From Actinomycetota bacterium (lineage in GTDB: Bacteria > Actinomycetota > Actinomycetes > Nanopelagicales > Nanopelagicaceae), in the NCBI GenBank assembly GCA_009702925.1, contig WLHC01000002.1:1-64000 (forward strand): a stretch of 64,000 nt of DNA, written 5' to 3'. Within the stretch, counting starts at the first letter, position 1, and every line of letters begins with the position of its first letter. Position numbers and translations under genes: made by a program. Of this stretch, positions 8,795 through 19,561 are shown in pieces. Under the pieces are notes generated by a model. The model saw only the letters and a list, made by a program, of their open reading frames with translations, was not told where the DNA came from and made no database searches.

Positions 8795-9376
8795 CTAAGA
8801 AAGAAACTGCTCCGCCTGCTTTGGGTCGATAACCGCCAAAGCAACTTCTTTCATTGTCAGCCGCCTATCCATGGCAGCTTTTTGTATCCATGAGAAGGCC
8901 TGCGGCTCGCTCAAACTAAGGGCAGACATCAAAATCCCTTTAGCTTTGTCAATAATTTTACGAGTCTCTAATCGATCATGAAGATCGGCAACCTCGGTTG
9001 CCAAAGTTTTCATCTGCTTATGTCTGCTAATTGCAATCTCAATTGCCGGCATTAAATCACCGATCGTAAATGGCTTAACCACATAGGCCATAACTCCAGC
9101 ATCTCGTGCCCGTTCTACTAACTCTTTTTGCGAGAAAGCGGTAAGCATAAGAACAGGGGCAATCTCAATAATTTTTGCAGCAGCTGAGATGCCATCTAGC
9201 ACCGGCATTTTCACATCTAGAATTGCAAGATCTGGTTTGTGCTCAACAGCTAAATCTATTGCATCTTGTCCGTTGGTTGCAGCTGCGACAACTTCATAAC
9301 CAGCACCTTGAAGCATCTCGATTAGATCCATCCGAATGATCGCTTCATCTTCTGCAACCAGAATACGAACACTCAT
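8795..9376 (-). CDS. ANTAR-domain response regulator (PdtaR-like)
   Basis: A 193-residue response regulator: receiver domain with acidic pocket E9/D10, phospho-acceptor D54 (ILDVKMP), T79 and K101 (KPF), then a C-terminal ANTAR RNA-binding domain (DRLETRKIIDKAKGILM ... AFSWIQKAAMDRRLTMKEVA). ANTAR proteins bind paired hairpins in nascent mRNA and prevent termination; mycobacterial PdtaR is the closest model. Start set at MSVRILVAEDE with AAAGGA upstream; an upstream in-frame extension has no conserved residues. No histidine kinase is adjacent. It sits next to pyk as in many actinobacteria. Confidence 0.92.
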   Translation of the reverse strand: MSVRILVAEDEAIIRMDLIEMLQGAGYEVVAAATNGQDAIDLAVEHKPDLAILDVKMPVLDGISAAAKIIEIAPVLMLTAFSQKELVERARDAGVMAYVVKPFTIGDLMPAIEIAISRHKQMKTLATEVADLHDRLETRKIIDKAKGILMSALSLSEPQAFSWIQKAAMDRRLTMKEVALAVIDPKQAEQFLS

Positions 9377-9441
9377 CTTGGTCTGGTCCTTTCTGGAACT
9401 AACATGGTGCTGAGATGTAAATTTAGTCCAAATCATTAACG

Positions 9442-9514
9442 TGCCCCGAGTCGGATTCGAACCGACACTATGCAGTGTTTGAGACTGCCCTCTCTACCGT
9501 TGGAGTACCGAGGC
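9442..9514 (-). tRNA. tRNA-Leu (anticodon CAA) with a short variable loop
   Basis: A 73-nt cloverleaf with no encoded CCA. Acceptor stem GCCTCGG/TCGGGGC has two G-T wobbles; the D-arm is weak (only CTC/GAG convincingly pairs) with an AACGGTAGA loop; anticodon stem GCAGT/ACTGC; loop CTCAAAC, hence CAA; T-arm GTCGG-TTCGAAT-CCGAC; discriminator A. The variable region is only 5 nt (ATAGT), whereas bacterial tRNA-Leu normally has a long variable arm. A -10-like TAGACT lies at 9531-9536, ~17 nt before the tRNA. Confidence 0.85.
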
Positions 9515-9568
9515 CTTGCTTAAGTCATCTAGTCTAACCGTAAACAGGATTGCTTCGGAAAACGAGAA

Positions 9569-11008
9569 TTACTGATAGGCGGGAGCTACGCCACCAACTG
9601 CATCACCAACGCGGTGTACTCGCATCGCATTTGTTGAACCGGGAATTCCAGGCGGAGATCCAGCGACAATGATGACTGTCTCTCCTTGTTTTGCGCGGCC
9701 AGATTCAATAAGTAACGTATCGGTCTGTTTTACCATTTCATCGGTGTGCTTAACCATCGATGCAATAGCTGGCTCCACTCCCCATGTAAGTGCAAGTCGA
9801 TTATAAGTTCCCACCTCTGGGGTAAATGCAAGGATTGGAATCGGCGATCGTAGACGTGCCATTCGACGTGCAGAATCGCCAGACTGAGTAAAAGTAACAA
9901 GGTACTTAGCATCAACAATTCCACCAACTTCAGCTGCTGCGCGAGTAATAGCTCCACCTTTTGTCCGTGGAGTTGTACGAAGTGGTCGAATCATTTCAAA
10001 ACCACCCTCTTCTGTGCGCGCGATGATTCGGGCCATAGTTGCAACTGCCTCAATAGCAAATGCTCCAACAGATGTTTCACCTGACAACATCAAAGCATCA
10101 GCCCCATCTAGAACTGCGTTTGCGCAGTCGGTGGCTTCGGCTCGAGTCGGTGTTGAATTGCTAATCATTGAATCCAGCATCTGAGTAGCAACAATTACAG
10201 GTTTGGCAGCTTCACGAGCTAGTTCAATACATCGCTTTTGTACCAGTGGTACTTCTTCGATAGGCATCTCAACTCCAAGATCCCCACGTGCAACCATGAT
10301 GCCATCGAAAGCACTTACGATCTCCTGCAGATTTTGAACTGCCTGTGGTTTTTCGATCTTAGCGATCACAGGGATTCGGATCCCTACTTCATCCATAATC
10401 TTGTGAACGTCCTCAATGTCTTTAGCATTTCGAACAAAAGACAAAGCAATAAAATCTGCCCCTGCGCGAAGGCCCCAACGTAGATCATCCATATCTTTTT
10501 CAGAAAGCGCCGGCACGGAAACCGCTACACCCGGTAAGTTGATACCTTTGCTATTGCTAACTAATCCTGGTTCTATAACTTTTGTAACAACATCATTGCC
10601 CTTTACTTGAGAAACCTCAACGGTAACTTTTCCATCATCAATAAGAATGCGATCGCCAACTTTGCAATCCTTTGTTAACTTTTTGTAGGTTGTGCCGACT
10701 CGTTCTTTTGTTCCCTCTATTTCATCAGTTGTAATAGTGAAAACATCACCACGGGAAAGTTCATGTGGTCCATCTAAGAATGTGGAAAGACGAATCTTAG
10801 GGCCCTGTAAATCAATAAGTACTGCCACAGGAACGCCAGCTTCTTTCGCGCCAGCTCTAACAAGATCTAAACGAGATTGGTGATCAGAATGTGTGCCATG
10901 TGACAGATTTAATCTTGCCATGTTCATTCCTGCTTGAATAAGTTCTTTCACTTTTTCGGCAGAATCCACTGCAGGACCCATGGTGCAGACGATCTTTGCT
11001 CTACGCAT
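9569..11008 (-). CDS. pyk: Pyruvate kinase
   Basis: Converts phosphoenolpyruvate and ADP to pyruvate and ATP, the last step of glycolysis. The 479-residue length is normal. Visible signatures are the N-terminal RRAKIVCTMGPA and MNMARLNLSHG, the catalytic-lysine segment PVIAKIEKPQAVQN, GIMVARGDLGVEMP, and ATQMLDSM with MLSGETSVG. The C-terminal domain ends normally. A TAGCGT hexamer 7 nt upstream of the ATG, overlapping the gltD stop, may give a leaderless transcript. Confidence 0.97.
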   Translation of the reverse strand: MRRAKIVCTMGPAVDSAEKVKELIQAGMNMARLNLSHGTHSDHQSRLDLVRAGAKEAGVPVAVLIDLQGPKIRLSTFLDGPHELSRGDVFTITTDEIEGTKERVGTTYKKLTKDCKVGDRILIDDGKVTVEVSQVKGNDVVTKVIEPGLVSNSKGINLPGVAVSVPALSEKDMDDLRWGLRAGADFIALSFVRNAKDIEDVHKIMDEVGIRIPVIAKIEKPQAVQNLQEIVSAFDGIMVARGDLGVEMPIEEVPLVQKRCIELAREAAKPVIVATQMLDSMISNSTPTRAEATDCANAVLDGADALMLSGETSVGAFAIEAVATMARIIARTEEGGFEMIRPLRTTPRTKGGAITRAAAEVGGIVDAKYLVTFTQSGDSARRMARLRSPIPILAFTPEVGTYNRLALTWGVEPAIASMVKHTDEMVKQTDTLLIESGRAKQGETVIIVAGSPPGIPGSTNAMRVHRVGDAVGGVAPAYQ

Positions 11009-11018
11009 GGACGTTACG

Positions 11019-12473
11019 CTAGACCATCAGAGGTTTAGAAGTTGGCACTATCGGCGATGGAAGTTGAGTTCCTCCGGTCAAATAGGTATCAACAGCGGCG
11101 GCGGCGCTTCGCCCTTCGGCGATTGCCCAAACGATTAAGGATTGACCTCGCCCAGCATCTCCTGCAACAAAGATTCCTTCTTCAGTGGTCTGAAAATTTG
11201 CATCTCTTTTGATATTTCCACGTTCATCGAGTCCGACTTCTAACTGATTAATCAATGAAGATTTCTCTGGTCCTGTAAATCCCATTGCCATGAAGACAAA
11301 ATCGGCTTTGATTTCTTTCTCACTGCTTGGCTTTGCCTCAAATTTTCCATTTACAAATTCAGTTTCCACAATTTTAATTGCACGCAAATTCCCATCTGAG
11401 TCACCAAGAAACTCTTCAGTGCTAACGGCAAACATACGATTATCCTGCTCTTCATGCGCACTGGAAACACGATAGATCATCGGATAAGTAGGCCAAGGTT
11501 GAGAAGCTGGACGCTCATCGGTAGGTCTTGGCATGATCTCAAGTTGTGTTACTGATGCCGCACCTTGTCGCACGGAAGTTCCAAGACAGTCAGCACCAGT
11601 ATCGCCTCCCCCAAGGATGACAACATGTTTTCCTGCCACATTTATAACTGGCTCTTCAACTTCACCTAACGCTTGTTTATTTCCCCAAGGTAAGAACTCC
11701 ATTGCTTGATAAACGCCCTTGAACTCTCGACCCTTGATGTTGAGATCTCGCCATTGTGTTGCACCAACTGCAAGTACCACAGCATCATATTTTCTACGTA
11801 GATCTGCTCCCGTTAATTCAACTCCAACATCTACGCCAGAACGAAAACGTGTGCCTTCCTTTTCCATCTGTTCTAATCTTCGATCAAGAATATGCTTCTC
11901 CATTTTAAACTCAGGAATTCCGTATCGTAGAAGTCCACCAATTTTGTCGGCGCGCTCATAGACCGCCACTGTGTGCCCTGCCCTCGTTAACTGTTGGGCC
12001 GCTGCAAGACCTGCCGGCCCTGATCCAATTACTGCAACCGTCTTTCCGGTTAATCGGTCAGGTGGCATTGGCTTCACATTATCCATATCAAATGCTTCTT
12101 CAATTGTTCGAAGTTCAATCTGTTTGATAGTTACTGCGTCTCGGTTAATTGCAACCACACAAGCAGTCTCACATGGCGCCGGACATAAGCGGCCTGTGAA
12201 CTCAGGGAAATTATTTGTTGCATGTAGGCGGTTGATTGCCTCTTCTTTATCTCCCCGATAAATCAAATCGTTCCACTCGGGTATTAAATTACCAAGAGGG
12301 CAACCGTTGTGGCAGAAAGGAATGCCACAGTCCATGCATCGGCCTGCTTGCTTTTGCAAGTGCTCAAAACTTTGTGGTTCGTAAACTTCGCGCCAATCTA
12401 GAATCCGAACATCGACCGGGCGGCGCTTTGGAACTTCGCGCGCAGTTGTCATAAACCCCTTTGGATCAGCCAT
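11019..12473 (-). CDS. gltD: Glutamate synthase (NADPH) small subunit
   Basis: The beta subunit of glutamate synthase, passing electrons from NAD(P)H through FAD and Fe-S centres to GltB. The N-terminus has Fe-S cysteines in [16 protein letters not shown] and a second set in [14 protein letters not shown]-binding [13 protein letters not shown] is near 150, the second dinucleotide site is [11 protein letters not shown], and the C-terminal FAD contact is [19 protein letters not shown]. 484 residues, normal length. It overlaps the gltB stop by 8 nt, so the two are translationally coupled. Confidence 0.97.
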   Translation of the reverse strand: MADPKGFMTTAREVPKRRPVDVRILDWREVYEPQSFEHLQKQAGRCMDCGIPFCHNGCPLGNLIPEWNDLIYRGDKEEAINRLHATNNFPEFTGRLCPAPCETACVVAINRDAVTIKQIELRTIEEAFDMDNVKPMPPDRLTGKTVAVIGSGPAGLAAAQQLTRAGHTVAVYERADKIGGLLRYGIPEFKMEKHILDRRLEQMEKEGTRFRSGVDVGVELTGADLRRKYDAVVLAVGATQWRDLNIKGREFKGVYQAMEFLPWGNKQALGEVEEPVINVAGKHVVILGGGDTGADCLGTSVRQGAASVTQLEIMPRPTDERPASQPWPTYPMIYRVSSAHEEQDNRMFAVSTEEFLGDSDGNLRAIKIVETEFVNGKFEAKPSSEKEIKADFVFMAMGFTGPEKSSLINQLEVGLDERGNIKRDANFQTTEEGIFVAGDAGRGQSLIVWAIAEGRSAAAAVDTYLTGGTQLPSPIVPTSKPLMV

Positions 12474-15400
12474 TAGCTGCTACCTCCATTACTAGTTCAT
12501 CAACCGGCAAACCTTCTCGCTCTGCTCTCTCCATTGCCGCAAGTACTCGAGCATAGTCACGAGGCATTACAAGTGAAATACGTGCAAGGCTCTTATCCCA
12601 ATTCTTTAACAATTCGGCAGCTATCTCCGAACCTGTCTCTGCGTAGAACATGGAGATATTCTCTTTAAGAATCAAAATCTGATCCACAGGGACGGCGAGA
12701 ATATCCACCATCTCTGAATTAACATTAGCTGTTTCAAGATCTAAAACAAATGCACGTCCGCCTGACATCCCCGCGGCAAAGTTTCGACCTGTCTGTCCTA
12801 AGACAATAACTGTGCCGCCAGTCATGTATTCACAACCATGATCGCCAATTCCTTCGACGATTGCTAGAGCTCCGGAGTTTCGAACGCAGAAGCGCTCACC
12901 AACAACACCTCGAATAAAAATCTCACCAGATGTTGCGCCGTAGCCGATCACGTTTCCAGCAATGACATTGTTTTGTGATTTAAAACTGGCTTTTTCATCT
13001 GGGCGCACAACAACTCGTCCACCTGAAATTCCTTTTCCAACATAGTCGTTTGAGTCACCATAAAGTCGGATCGATAGACCACTAGGAATGAATGCAGCAA
13101 GTGACTGACCAGCAGATCCATGTAACACAACATCAATGGTGCCTGAAGGCAATCCATTAACTCCGTATTTGCGCGTTATCTCTGCTCCAAGCATTGTTCC
13201 AACAGTTCGATTAACATTTCGAACTGGCAGATCTATTTTTACACTCTCACCTTTTTCAAGGGCAGCTGATGCTAAAGATATGAGTTCGTTATCTAAGGCT
13301 TTATCAAGGCCATGATCTTGTTTGATCGTATTATGCAGTGGGCTAACAACATCTGGACGAACAAGCAAAGGTGCAAGATCTAATCCCGAAGCTTTCCAGT
13401 GATCAATGGCTTTGCGAGTATCAAGGTACTCAACATGACCAATTGCTTCTTGCATAGTCTTAAAGCCAAGTTGGGCCAAGATCTCTCGAACTTCTTCTGC
13501 AATGTATTCGAAGAATGTTTCAACAAACTCAGGTTTTCCACTAAAGTTTTTACGCAGCTCAGGATTTTGAGTGGCAACTCCTACTGGGCAAGTATCTAAG
13601 TGACATACGCGCATCATGATGCATCCAGAAACAACTAGCGGCGCTGTTGCAAATCCATACTCTTCAGCTCCAAGCAGCGCAGCAATAATGACATCGCGTC
13701 CAGTCTTTAGCTGACCATCGGTCTGAACAACTATGCGATCACGCAAACCATTGAGTAAAAGTGTTTGCTGTGTTTCGGCTAATCCCAGTTCCCATGGTGC
13801 ACCGGCATGCTTTAGGGATGTTAAAGGAGAGGCTCCCGTCCCACCGTCATGTCCAGAAATTAAGACAACATCGGCATGTGCCTTTGAAACTCCAGCAGCA
13901 ACTGTACCTACTCCAACTTCTGCAACAAGTTTTACGTGAACTCGTGCATTTTTATTTGCATTTTTTAGGTCATGGATTAACTGTGCTAAATCTTCAATTG
14001 AATAGATATCGTGGTGAGGAGGAGGTGAGATAAGACCAACTCCAGGTGTTGAATAGCGAGCTTTCGCAATCCATGGATAAACCTTGTACCCCGGAAGTTG
14101 CCCACCCTCACCAGGCTTTGCACCTTGAGCGATTTTGATTTGAATATCATCACTGTTGACCAAATAATTGCTGTTCACACCAAAGCGACCTGAAGCAACT
14201 TGCTTGATTGCAGATCGCTTGGAATCGCCATTATCCATTGGCGTAAATCGCTCCATCTCTTCGCCACCTTCACCAGTATTGGATTTTCCTCCGATACGGT
14301 TCATTGCTATCGCCAAAGTTTCGTGAGCCTCGGCCGAAATCGAGCCATAGGACATCGCACCTGTTGAGAACCTTTTAATGATCTCACTTGCTGGTTCTAC
14401 ATCATCAATCGAAATAGCGTGCTTTAAACTCTCTTTGAACTCAAATAATCCGCGCAAAGTCATAAGACGAGAACTTTGCTCATTAACACGATCTGTATAG
14501 CGCTTGAAGATGTCATAGCGCTTATTTCTAGTTGAATGTTGCAGAGTGAAAACAGTTTCTGGATCAAACAAATGTGGTTCACCTTCACGGCGCCATTGAT
14601 ATTCGCCACCAATTGGAAGTCGCTTGGTTCCTGGAACCTCTCCCCCCGGTGGATAAGCAATGTTGTGCCGAGCTATGGTCTCCCCTGCTATTACATCTAG
14701 GGATACTCCTCCTAGGCGTGAAGTAGTTCCCACAAAATATTCATCTACAACTTCTTGAGATAAACCGATAGCTTCAAAAACTTGTGCTCCCGTGTATGAA
14801 GCGATGGTGCTAATTCCCATCTTTGACATAACTTTTAGTACGCCTTTGCCCAGACTTTTAATAAGATTTTTCACAGCCTTTTCAGGTGTGATGCCAGTGA
14901 TGACTCCTTGAAGTACTAAATCTTCGGCTGACTCCATGGCCAGGTACGGATTAACGCACGCTGCTCCATAACCAATTAGAAGTGCAACATGATGGACCTC
15001 TCGCACATCACCTGCTTCAACAACTAATCCCACCGATGTACGGGTTTTTTCTCTAATGAGATGATGGTGAACCGCTGCAGTTAGCAACAGTGATGGGATT
15101 GGTGCGTCCTCTGCATCTCCATCACGATCTGACAAGACAATAATATGGGCCCCATCTTTTATTGCCTGTGTAACTTCGCGCTTAATCTCATCAAGTCTCT
15201 CACGAAGACCTGCGCCCCCTTTGGAGACATTAAATAAACCACGAATAACATGAGCACTTAGTTCAGGAAAATCATCATCTGCATTGATATTAATAATCTT
15301 TGCCAACTCATCATTATCGATGACTGGGAATGCAAGTGAAACTTGACGACAACTTTCTGGGCCTGGATCTAGCAAGTTATGTTCTGGTCCCATCGAAGTT

Positions 15401-16983
15401 CCTAGACTTGTAACTAACTCTTCTCGAATCGCATCTAAAGGTGGATTAGTAACCTGGGCAAATAGCTGAGCGAAATAATCAAAGATTAAACGTGGTTTCT
15501 CCGATAGAGCTGCAATTGGGGTATCGGTACCCATTGAACCCAGTGGCTCCATGCCATTTTTTGCCATCGGAGTAATGAGAATGCGCAGGTCTTCTTCTGT
15601 GTAACCAAATGCGCGTTGTCTGCGCACTACTGAAGAGTGAGGATAAACAATGTGTTCTCGTGATGGGAGCTCACTTAGCTTAACCATTCCATCTTCAATC
15701 CATTTTCCGTATGGTGAGGCATTAGCTAACTCATCTTTGATTTCACCATCTTCAATGATGCGTCCTTGTTCGATATCAACTAAAAACATTTTTCCAGGCT
15801 GCAAGCGGCCTTTTCGTTCTATGTTCTCCGCCGGAATATCAAGGACTCCAACTTCTGAGGCAAGAACTACAAGTCCATCTTTTGTAACCCAATAGCGAGA
15901 TGGTCGTAGTCCATTGCGATCAAGAACTGCCCCTACTTGATGACCGTCTGTAAAAGTTACGCAAGCAGGTCCATCCCAAGGCTCCATCAATGATGAATGG
16001 AAAGCATAAAAGTCACGACGATTCTTTGGCATTGATGCATGGTTCTCCCAAGCCTCAGGAATCATCATCAAAACTGCGTGCGCAAGTGAGCGACCACCCA
16101 AATACAGAAGTTCTAAAACTTCATCAAAGGATGCAGAGTCAGAACCATCCATCTGAACAATTGGAAATAATCTCTTTAAATCTCCTGGGATTAGATCACT
16201 TTCGAGCAGTGATTCACGTGCGCGCATCCAATTTCTATTTCCTTTAACAGTGTTTATCTCACCATTATGGGCAATAAATCGATATGGGTGGGCAAGTGGC
16301 CATGAAGGAAAAGTATTGGTTGAAAAACGAGAGTGAACTAATGCAAGTGGAGAGACAACCCGCTCATCTGAAAGTTCTGGGAAGAACTCTTCCAACTGAC
16401 CAGTTGTAAGCATGCCCTTATAGACAATTGTCTGAGATGAAAGTGAAGGGAAGTAAACCTCTAACGAATGTTCTACTCTTTTTCGTAAACAAAATGCTAG
16501 ACGGTCAAGGATGATTCCGCTCTCATTATTTTTTCCAGACACGAATAATTGATGAAACTCTGGCATTACCGAAAGGGCAGTTTTTCCCAACGACTTCGGA
16601 TTGATAGGGACTTCTCGCCACCCTAAGACCACAAGTCCTTCTTCATCGGCAATCTTTTTTACTTCATCTTTGAAACTTGAACCCTTCGCAACAAATGCGA
16701 TGCCTGTGGCATATGCACCAGAAGATGGAAGTTTAAATTCACTTACTTCTTGGAAGTATCCGTCTGGGATTCGGATGAGAATTCCCGCACCATCTCCGCT
16801 ATCTGGTTCAGCTCCAGATGCACCGCGATGCTCCATGTTGCGAAGTGCGGTAAGTGCTTTAGAAACAATTTCGTGTGTTGCGATTTTATTGAGTGTGGCA
16901 ACCATTGCAACGCCGCAAGCATCATGTTCATTTGCAGGGTTGTAGAGTCCTTGAGCCTGCGGATAATTATTTGCGAGGGCCAT
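12466..16983 (-). CDS. gltB: Glutamate synthase large subunit
   Basis: The alpha subunit that moves the glutamine amide to 2-oxoglutarate, making two glutamates. At ~1505 residues it has the class II glutaminase domain with nucleophile Cys in [12 protein letters not shown] (mature enzyme begins at this Cys), the central domain, the FMN/2-oxoglutarate domain ([20 protein letters not shown]), the 3Fe-4S cysteines in [15 protein letters not shown], and the GXG-repeat C-terminal domain ([19 protein letters not shown]). Start chosen at the ATG preceded by AGGAG (spacer 6-7); an upstream in-frame ATG at 17022 lacks this site. Confidence 0.97.
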   Translation of the reverse strand: MALANNYPQAQGLYNPANEHDACGVAMVATLNKIATHEIVSKALTALRNMEHRGASGAEPDSGDGAGILIRIPDGYFQEVSEFKLPSSGAYATGIAFVAKGSSFKDEVKKIADEEGLVVLGWREVPINPKSLGKTALSVMPEFHQLFVSGKNNESGIILDRLAFCLRKRVEHSLEVYFPSLSSQTIVYKGMLTTGQLEEFFPELSDERVVSPLALVHSRFSTNTFPSWPLAHPYRFIAHNGEINTVKGNRNWMRARESLLESDLIPGDLKRLFPIVQMDGSDSASFDEVLELLYLGGRSLAHAVLMMIPEAWENHASMPKNRRDFYAFHSSLMEPWDGPACVTFTDGHQVGAVLDRNGLRPSRYWVTKDGLVVLASEVGVLDIPAENIERKGRLQPGKMFLVDIEQGRIIEDGEIKDELANASPYGKWIEDGMVKLSELPSREHIVYPHSSVVRRQRAFGYTEEDLRILITPMAKNGMEPLGSMGTDTPIAALSEKPRLIFDYFAQLFAQVTNPPLDAIREELVTSLGTSMGPEHNLLDPGPESCRQVSLAFPVIDNDELAKIININADDDFPELSAHVIRGLFNVSKGGAGLRERLDEIKREVTQAIKDGAHIIVLSDRDGDAEDAPIPSLLLTAAVHHHLIREKTRTSVGLVVEAGDVREVHHVALLIGYGAACVNPYLAMESAEDLVLQGVITGITPEKAVKNLIKSLGKGVLKVMSKMGISTIASYTGAQVFEAIGLSQEVVDEYFVGTTSRLGGVSLDVIAGETIARHNIAYPPGGEVPGTKRLPIGGEYQWRREGEPHLFDPETVFTLQHSTRNKRYDIFKRYTDRVNEQSSRLMTLRGLFEFKESLKHAISIDDVEPASEIIKRFSTGAMSYGSISAEAHETLAIAMNRIGGKSNTGEGGEEMERFTPMDNGDSKRSAIKQVASGRFGVNSNYLVNSDDIQIKIAQGAKPGEGGQLPGYKVYPWIAKARYSTPGVGLISPPPHHDIYSIEDLAQLIHDLKNANKNARVHVKLVAEVGVGTVAAGVSKAHADVVLISGHDGGTGASPLTSLKHAGAPWELGLAETQQTLLLNGLRDRIVVQTDGQLKTGRDVIIAALLGAEEYGFATAPLVVSGCIMMRVCHLDTCPVGVATQNPELRKNFSGKPEFVETFFEYIAEEVREILAQLGFKTMQEAIGHVEYLDTRKAIDHWKASGLDLAPLLVRPDVVSPLHNTIKQDHGLDKALDNELISLASAALEKGESVKIDLPVRNVNRTVGTMLGAEITRKYGVNGLPSGTIDVVLHGSAGQSLAAFIPSGLSIRLYGDSNDYVGKGISGGRVVVRPDEKASFKSQNNVIAGNVIGYGATSGEIFIRGVVGERFCVRNSGALAIVEGIGDHGCEYMTGGTVIVLGQTGRNFAAGMSGGRAFVLDLETANVNSEMVDILAVPVDQILILKENISMFYAETGSEIAAELLKNWDKSLARISLVMPRDYARVLAAMERAEREGLPVDELVMEVAANG

Positions 16984-17093
16984 GAACACTCCTAAAGATT
17001 GTCCTAAAAAATGATGGGACATCCTTGGCCCGTACTACTTACTGGGAAAGCGTAGCAAGAAGGTCGGACTGTGTCGCCTTAAATTATGTGAAA

Positions 17094-17801
17094 TTAAAGA
17101 CCAGAAATATTGGCTATTTTTCCGATTCCGGCTGTGATGAGCATGCCTAGGCTTCCTCCAAGCATGACTCGAACTGTCGGAGTCAAAATCCTTGAACCAG
17201 CAAGTCGCGCACTGACCACTCCAGTGATGATTAGCCCACCTAAGGTGAAGAAAACGATCGACCAAAACTTGGCACCGACGGTAGGAGCAAATGCACCAGC
17301 AAACGGAATCAGGCCACCGGCAGTAAATGAAATTGCAGATGCAATGGCCGCTTGTACTGGTCTTGCCTTAGTGTGTGGATGCTGACCTAACTCATCGCGT
17401 AGGTGCGCCTCTAATGGATCTTTTTTGTGCATCTCTTGTGCAACTTGCATCGCTAACTCTGGTGTAAGTCCCCTTGCAATATATATATGTTGCAGCTCCA
17501 TGAGCTCTGCCTCTGGATCTGCTGCCAAGTGCTCCATCTCTAAAAGCCGATCAGATGCCTCAACATCATTTTGAGATTTAACCGAAACGTATTCACCTAC
17601 AGCCATCGACATTGCTCCAGCAGTAATTCCTGCTAATCCTGCAGTCAATAGAAATTCATTCTTACCGGCAGCTGCAACACCAATCATCAATGAGGCAGTT
17701 GAGACCAGACCGTCGTTTGCGCCAAGAACTGCAGCACGCAACCAACCCGCACGATGTGTGCGATGTTGCAGATTGCGCTTATAGACATCTTCAAGGCTCA
17801 T
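17094..17801 (-). CDS. VIT1/CCC1-family metal transporter
   Basis: A 235-residue membrane protein of the VIT family, which moves Fe(II) or Mn(II) across membranes. The N-terminus has the signature GANDGLVSTASLMIGV and GITAGAMSMAVGEYVSV; a hydrophilic metal-binding segment rich in E, H and M follows (SDRLLEMEHLAADPEAEL through HKKDPLEAHLRDE), then three C-terminal helices. Five membrane segments fit the family. TAGGCT lies 7 nt upstream of the ATG, consistent with a leaderless message. Direction of metal flow cannot be decided from sequence. Confidence 0.88.
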   Translation of the reverse strand: MSLEDVYKRNLQHRTHRAGWLRAAVLGANDGLVSTASLMIGVAAAGKNEFLLTAGLAGITAGAMSMAVGEYVSVKSQNDVEASDRLLEMEHLAADPEAELMELQHIYIARGLTPELAMQVAQEMHKKDPLEAHLRDELGQHPHTKARPVQAAIASAISFTAGGLIPFAGAFAPTVGAKFWSIVFFTLGGLIITGVVSARLAGSRILTPTVRVMLGGSLGMLITAGIGKIANISGL

Positions 17802-17816
17802 GTTTATCAGCCTACA

Positions 17817-18629
17817 TTAAGATTTTGGACTCTCTTTTGAGGCTCGCAGAAAAAAGATAAGCGAGAGTACGCCTATAAGCAGACTCACCCATACATTAAC
17901 TCTTAGCCCGGCGATCGTGTTTGCAGCATCAATTCGAATTAACTCAATAAAGAGACGACCGAAGCAGTAGGCAAAAACGTAGGCGGCAAAAGTTTGTCCT
18001 GGCTTTAACCCCTTACCAAAGTAAATGAGAGCAACTGCTACAAGTGAGCACCAAATCGCCTCGTATAAGAAAGTGGGATGAAAGCTTTCAAACTGGGTGT
18101 ATCCACTGGGCCGATACTTAAGTGGAACTTGTAGTGACCACCAACTATCCAATGGGCGTCCAAAAAGTTCACCATTAAACCAGTTTCCAAAACGACCGAT
18201 TGCTTGGGCAAATAGTATTCCCGGAGCAAGGCTGTCCGCGAACACCGCAAAAGATGGAAGATTGAACTTTTTTTGTAACATTCGGTATCGTAAAAAAGCT
18301 CCGAAAAGTCCAATGGAGATTGCACCCCAAATTCCGAGTCCACCCTCCCAAATTTTTAGTGCATCTATTGGCTGACCATTCTCGCCAAAGAACGCACTTG
18401 GTGAAGTGAGCACGTGATAGAGGCGACCGCCAATTATTCCGAGAGGAACTGCAGTGATCGCAACTTCGGCAACGATCGACTCGCCTTGTGAAGCCTTCGC
18501 TTTGAAACGTTTATCTCCCAACCAGATTGCAACTGCAATACCGGTAATGATGCAAAGTGCATAAAAATGTATGGTGAGTGGACCAATCTCTAACGCCGAA
18601 ACAGATGGCGTTGGAAAGGCAAAGTTCAA
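17817..18629 (-). CDS. lgt: Prolipoprotein diacylglyceryl transferase
   Basis: Membrane enzyme that attaches diacylglycerol to the lipobox cysteine of prelipoproteins, the first lipoprotein maturation step. At 270 residues it shows the Lgt signature GRFGNWFNGELFGRPLD in the middle, IIGGRLYHVLT upstream and EAIWCSLVAV downstream, across about seven membrane helices. It begins 3 nt after the DsbA-like gene, so both are probably cotranscribed from the promoter near 19412. Candidate client: the binding lipoprotein encoded at 7364-8590. Confidence 0.95.
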   Translation of the reverse strand: MNFAFPTPSVSALEIGPLTIHFYALCIITGIAVAIWLGDKRFKAKASQGESIVAEVAITAVPLGIIGGRLYHVLTSPSAFFGENGQPIDALKIWEGGLGIWGAISIGLFGAFLRYRMLQKKFNLPSFAVFADSLAPGILFAQAIGRFGNWFNGELFGRPLDSWWSLQVPLKYRPSGYTQFESFHPTFLYEAIWCSLVAVALIYFGKGLKPGQTFAAYVFAYCFGRLFIELIRIDAANTIAGLRVNVWVSLLIGVLSLIFFLRASKESPKS

Positions 18630-18632
18630 GTT

Positions 18633-19340
18633 TTATCCAGCCTCAACAGCTGAACGGAACTCGTCCAAACTGAAGCCACTTGGGCTTGGTTTCCAAACTT
18701 TTCCATTAATAAAAACAGTCGGCGTTCCCTGAACCCCAAACTTGCCCATAGAGTCATAGTGGGCTTTAACTAGATCTGATTTAGATCCTTGAGAGACGCA
18801 ATCGTTAAACTTTGTAGATTCAATACCGATCTTCTCTCCGATTTTAAGAAGAACCTCCGTTGTTAAAAAGCCCGAACCCTCTCCTGGTGTTTCCACTTTG
18901 TAGAGAGCATCATGAAAATCTAAAAAGTGCCCCTCATCGGCTGCACAAAATGCAGCATTGGCGGAACGGACAGATTCTGGTCCCAAAAATGATAGAACAT
19001 GGAATCGCACTGTTGCCTTTTCATCTCTCACTAAAGAATTCAGATACTCACCAGTTATATCTTCAAATCTCTTACACGATGGACACTGAGGATCCTCCCA
19101 AACATCTACCTGTGTTGTCAGGCCAGGATTAAATGTGATTGCAGATCCATTTTCCACATCGATACTCGATGCTACCGCTGGTTTCAAGGTGATTCCATCA
19201 AGGCCATTTAAGGGTGCATTCTCTTTATTGTTTTGTCCCATGATGGAAAATGCAACGCCAGTTCCAAGAACAAGTAAGACCATCGCTAGGACAATCCAAC
19301 GATTTGTGTTGTCTGCGCTCTTCCCCAGTTGCTTTGCCAT
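18633..19340 (-). CDS. Membrane-anchored DsbA-like thiol-disulfide oxidoreductase
   Basis: A 235-residue protein with a short cytoplasmic N-terminus, one membrane anchor (about residues 15-35: IVLAMVLLVLGTGVAFSIMG) and an extracytoplasmic thioredoxin-fold DSBA domain. The active site is C86-P-S-C89 (WEDPQCPSCKRFED) and the cis-Pro loop is GVQGTPTVFINGK. It would oxidise, or possibly reduce, exported proteins; VKOR encoded just upstream is the natural partner to reoxidise it. The ATG is preceded by a G-run 7 nt away. Cotranscribed with lgt. Confidence 0.9.
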   Translation of the reverse strand: MAKQLGKSADNTNRWIVLAMVLLVLGTGVAFSIMGQNNKENAPLNGLDGITLKPAVASSIDVENGSAITFNPGLTTQVDVWEDPQCPSCKRFEDITGEYLNSLVRDEKATVRFHVLSFLGPESVRSANAAFCAADEGHFLDFHDALYKVETPGEGSGFLTTEVLLKIGEKIGIESTKFNDCVSQGSKSDLVKAHYDSMGKFGVQGTPTVFINGKVWKPSPSGFSLDEFRSAVEAG

Positions 19341-19383
19341 TAAAGATCCCCCATCAATTCATTTGAGTTATTTGAATCAAAAC

Positions 19384-19409
19384 CGACCCAATGGTTCGAC
19401 CCAACGGTT
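19384..19409 (-). repeat. Tandem 13-bp direct repeats at the dsbA-lgt transcription start (operator candidate)
   Basis: Two abutting copies, CGACCCAATGGTT (19384-19396) and CGACCCAACGGTT (19397-19409), differ at one base. On the minus strand they begin just downstream of the -10 TATACT, i.e. at about +1 to +25, the position expected for a repressor operator. The binding protein is unknown. Confidence 0.5.
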
Positions 19410-19411
19410 TA

Positions 19412-19439
19412 AGTATAGATAAAGATGTTCTGCTGCCAA
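19412..19439 (-). promoter_or_regulatory. Promoter of dsbA-lgt
   Basis: Minus strand TTGGCA (19434-19439), a 16-bp spacer and TATACT (19412-19417). Predicted start is near 19405, giving a leader of about 65 nt before the DsbA-like gene. It lies in the 220-bp gap between that gene and VKOR; nothing else was recognised in the gap. Confidence 0.6.
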
Positions 19440-19561
19440 ATCCAAACCACCCAGAATTATGCAGAAATTCTCGTCATGAGCGAGCCGATGACACAAATAT
19501 ATGAGAGATATTTCCCCACGATTCAGAGGTGATCTAACGATCCAATTCTAGAATCGAAAGG

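Noticed and set aside
12948-16995. Many 60-110 codon frames on both strands inside gltB
   Set aside because: Shadows of gltB codon bias with no ribosome sites, family motifs or conserved context.
16984-17035. TGTCC/GGACA hairpin upstream of gltB as a riboswitch
   Set aside because: Only 5 bp with a 12-nt loop and no match to a known glutamine-sensing RNA that I can recognise.
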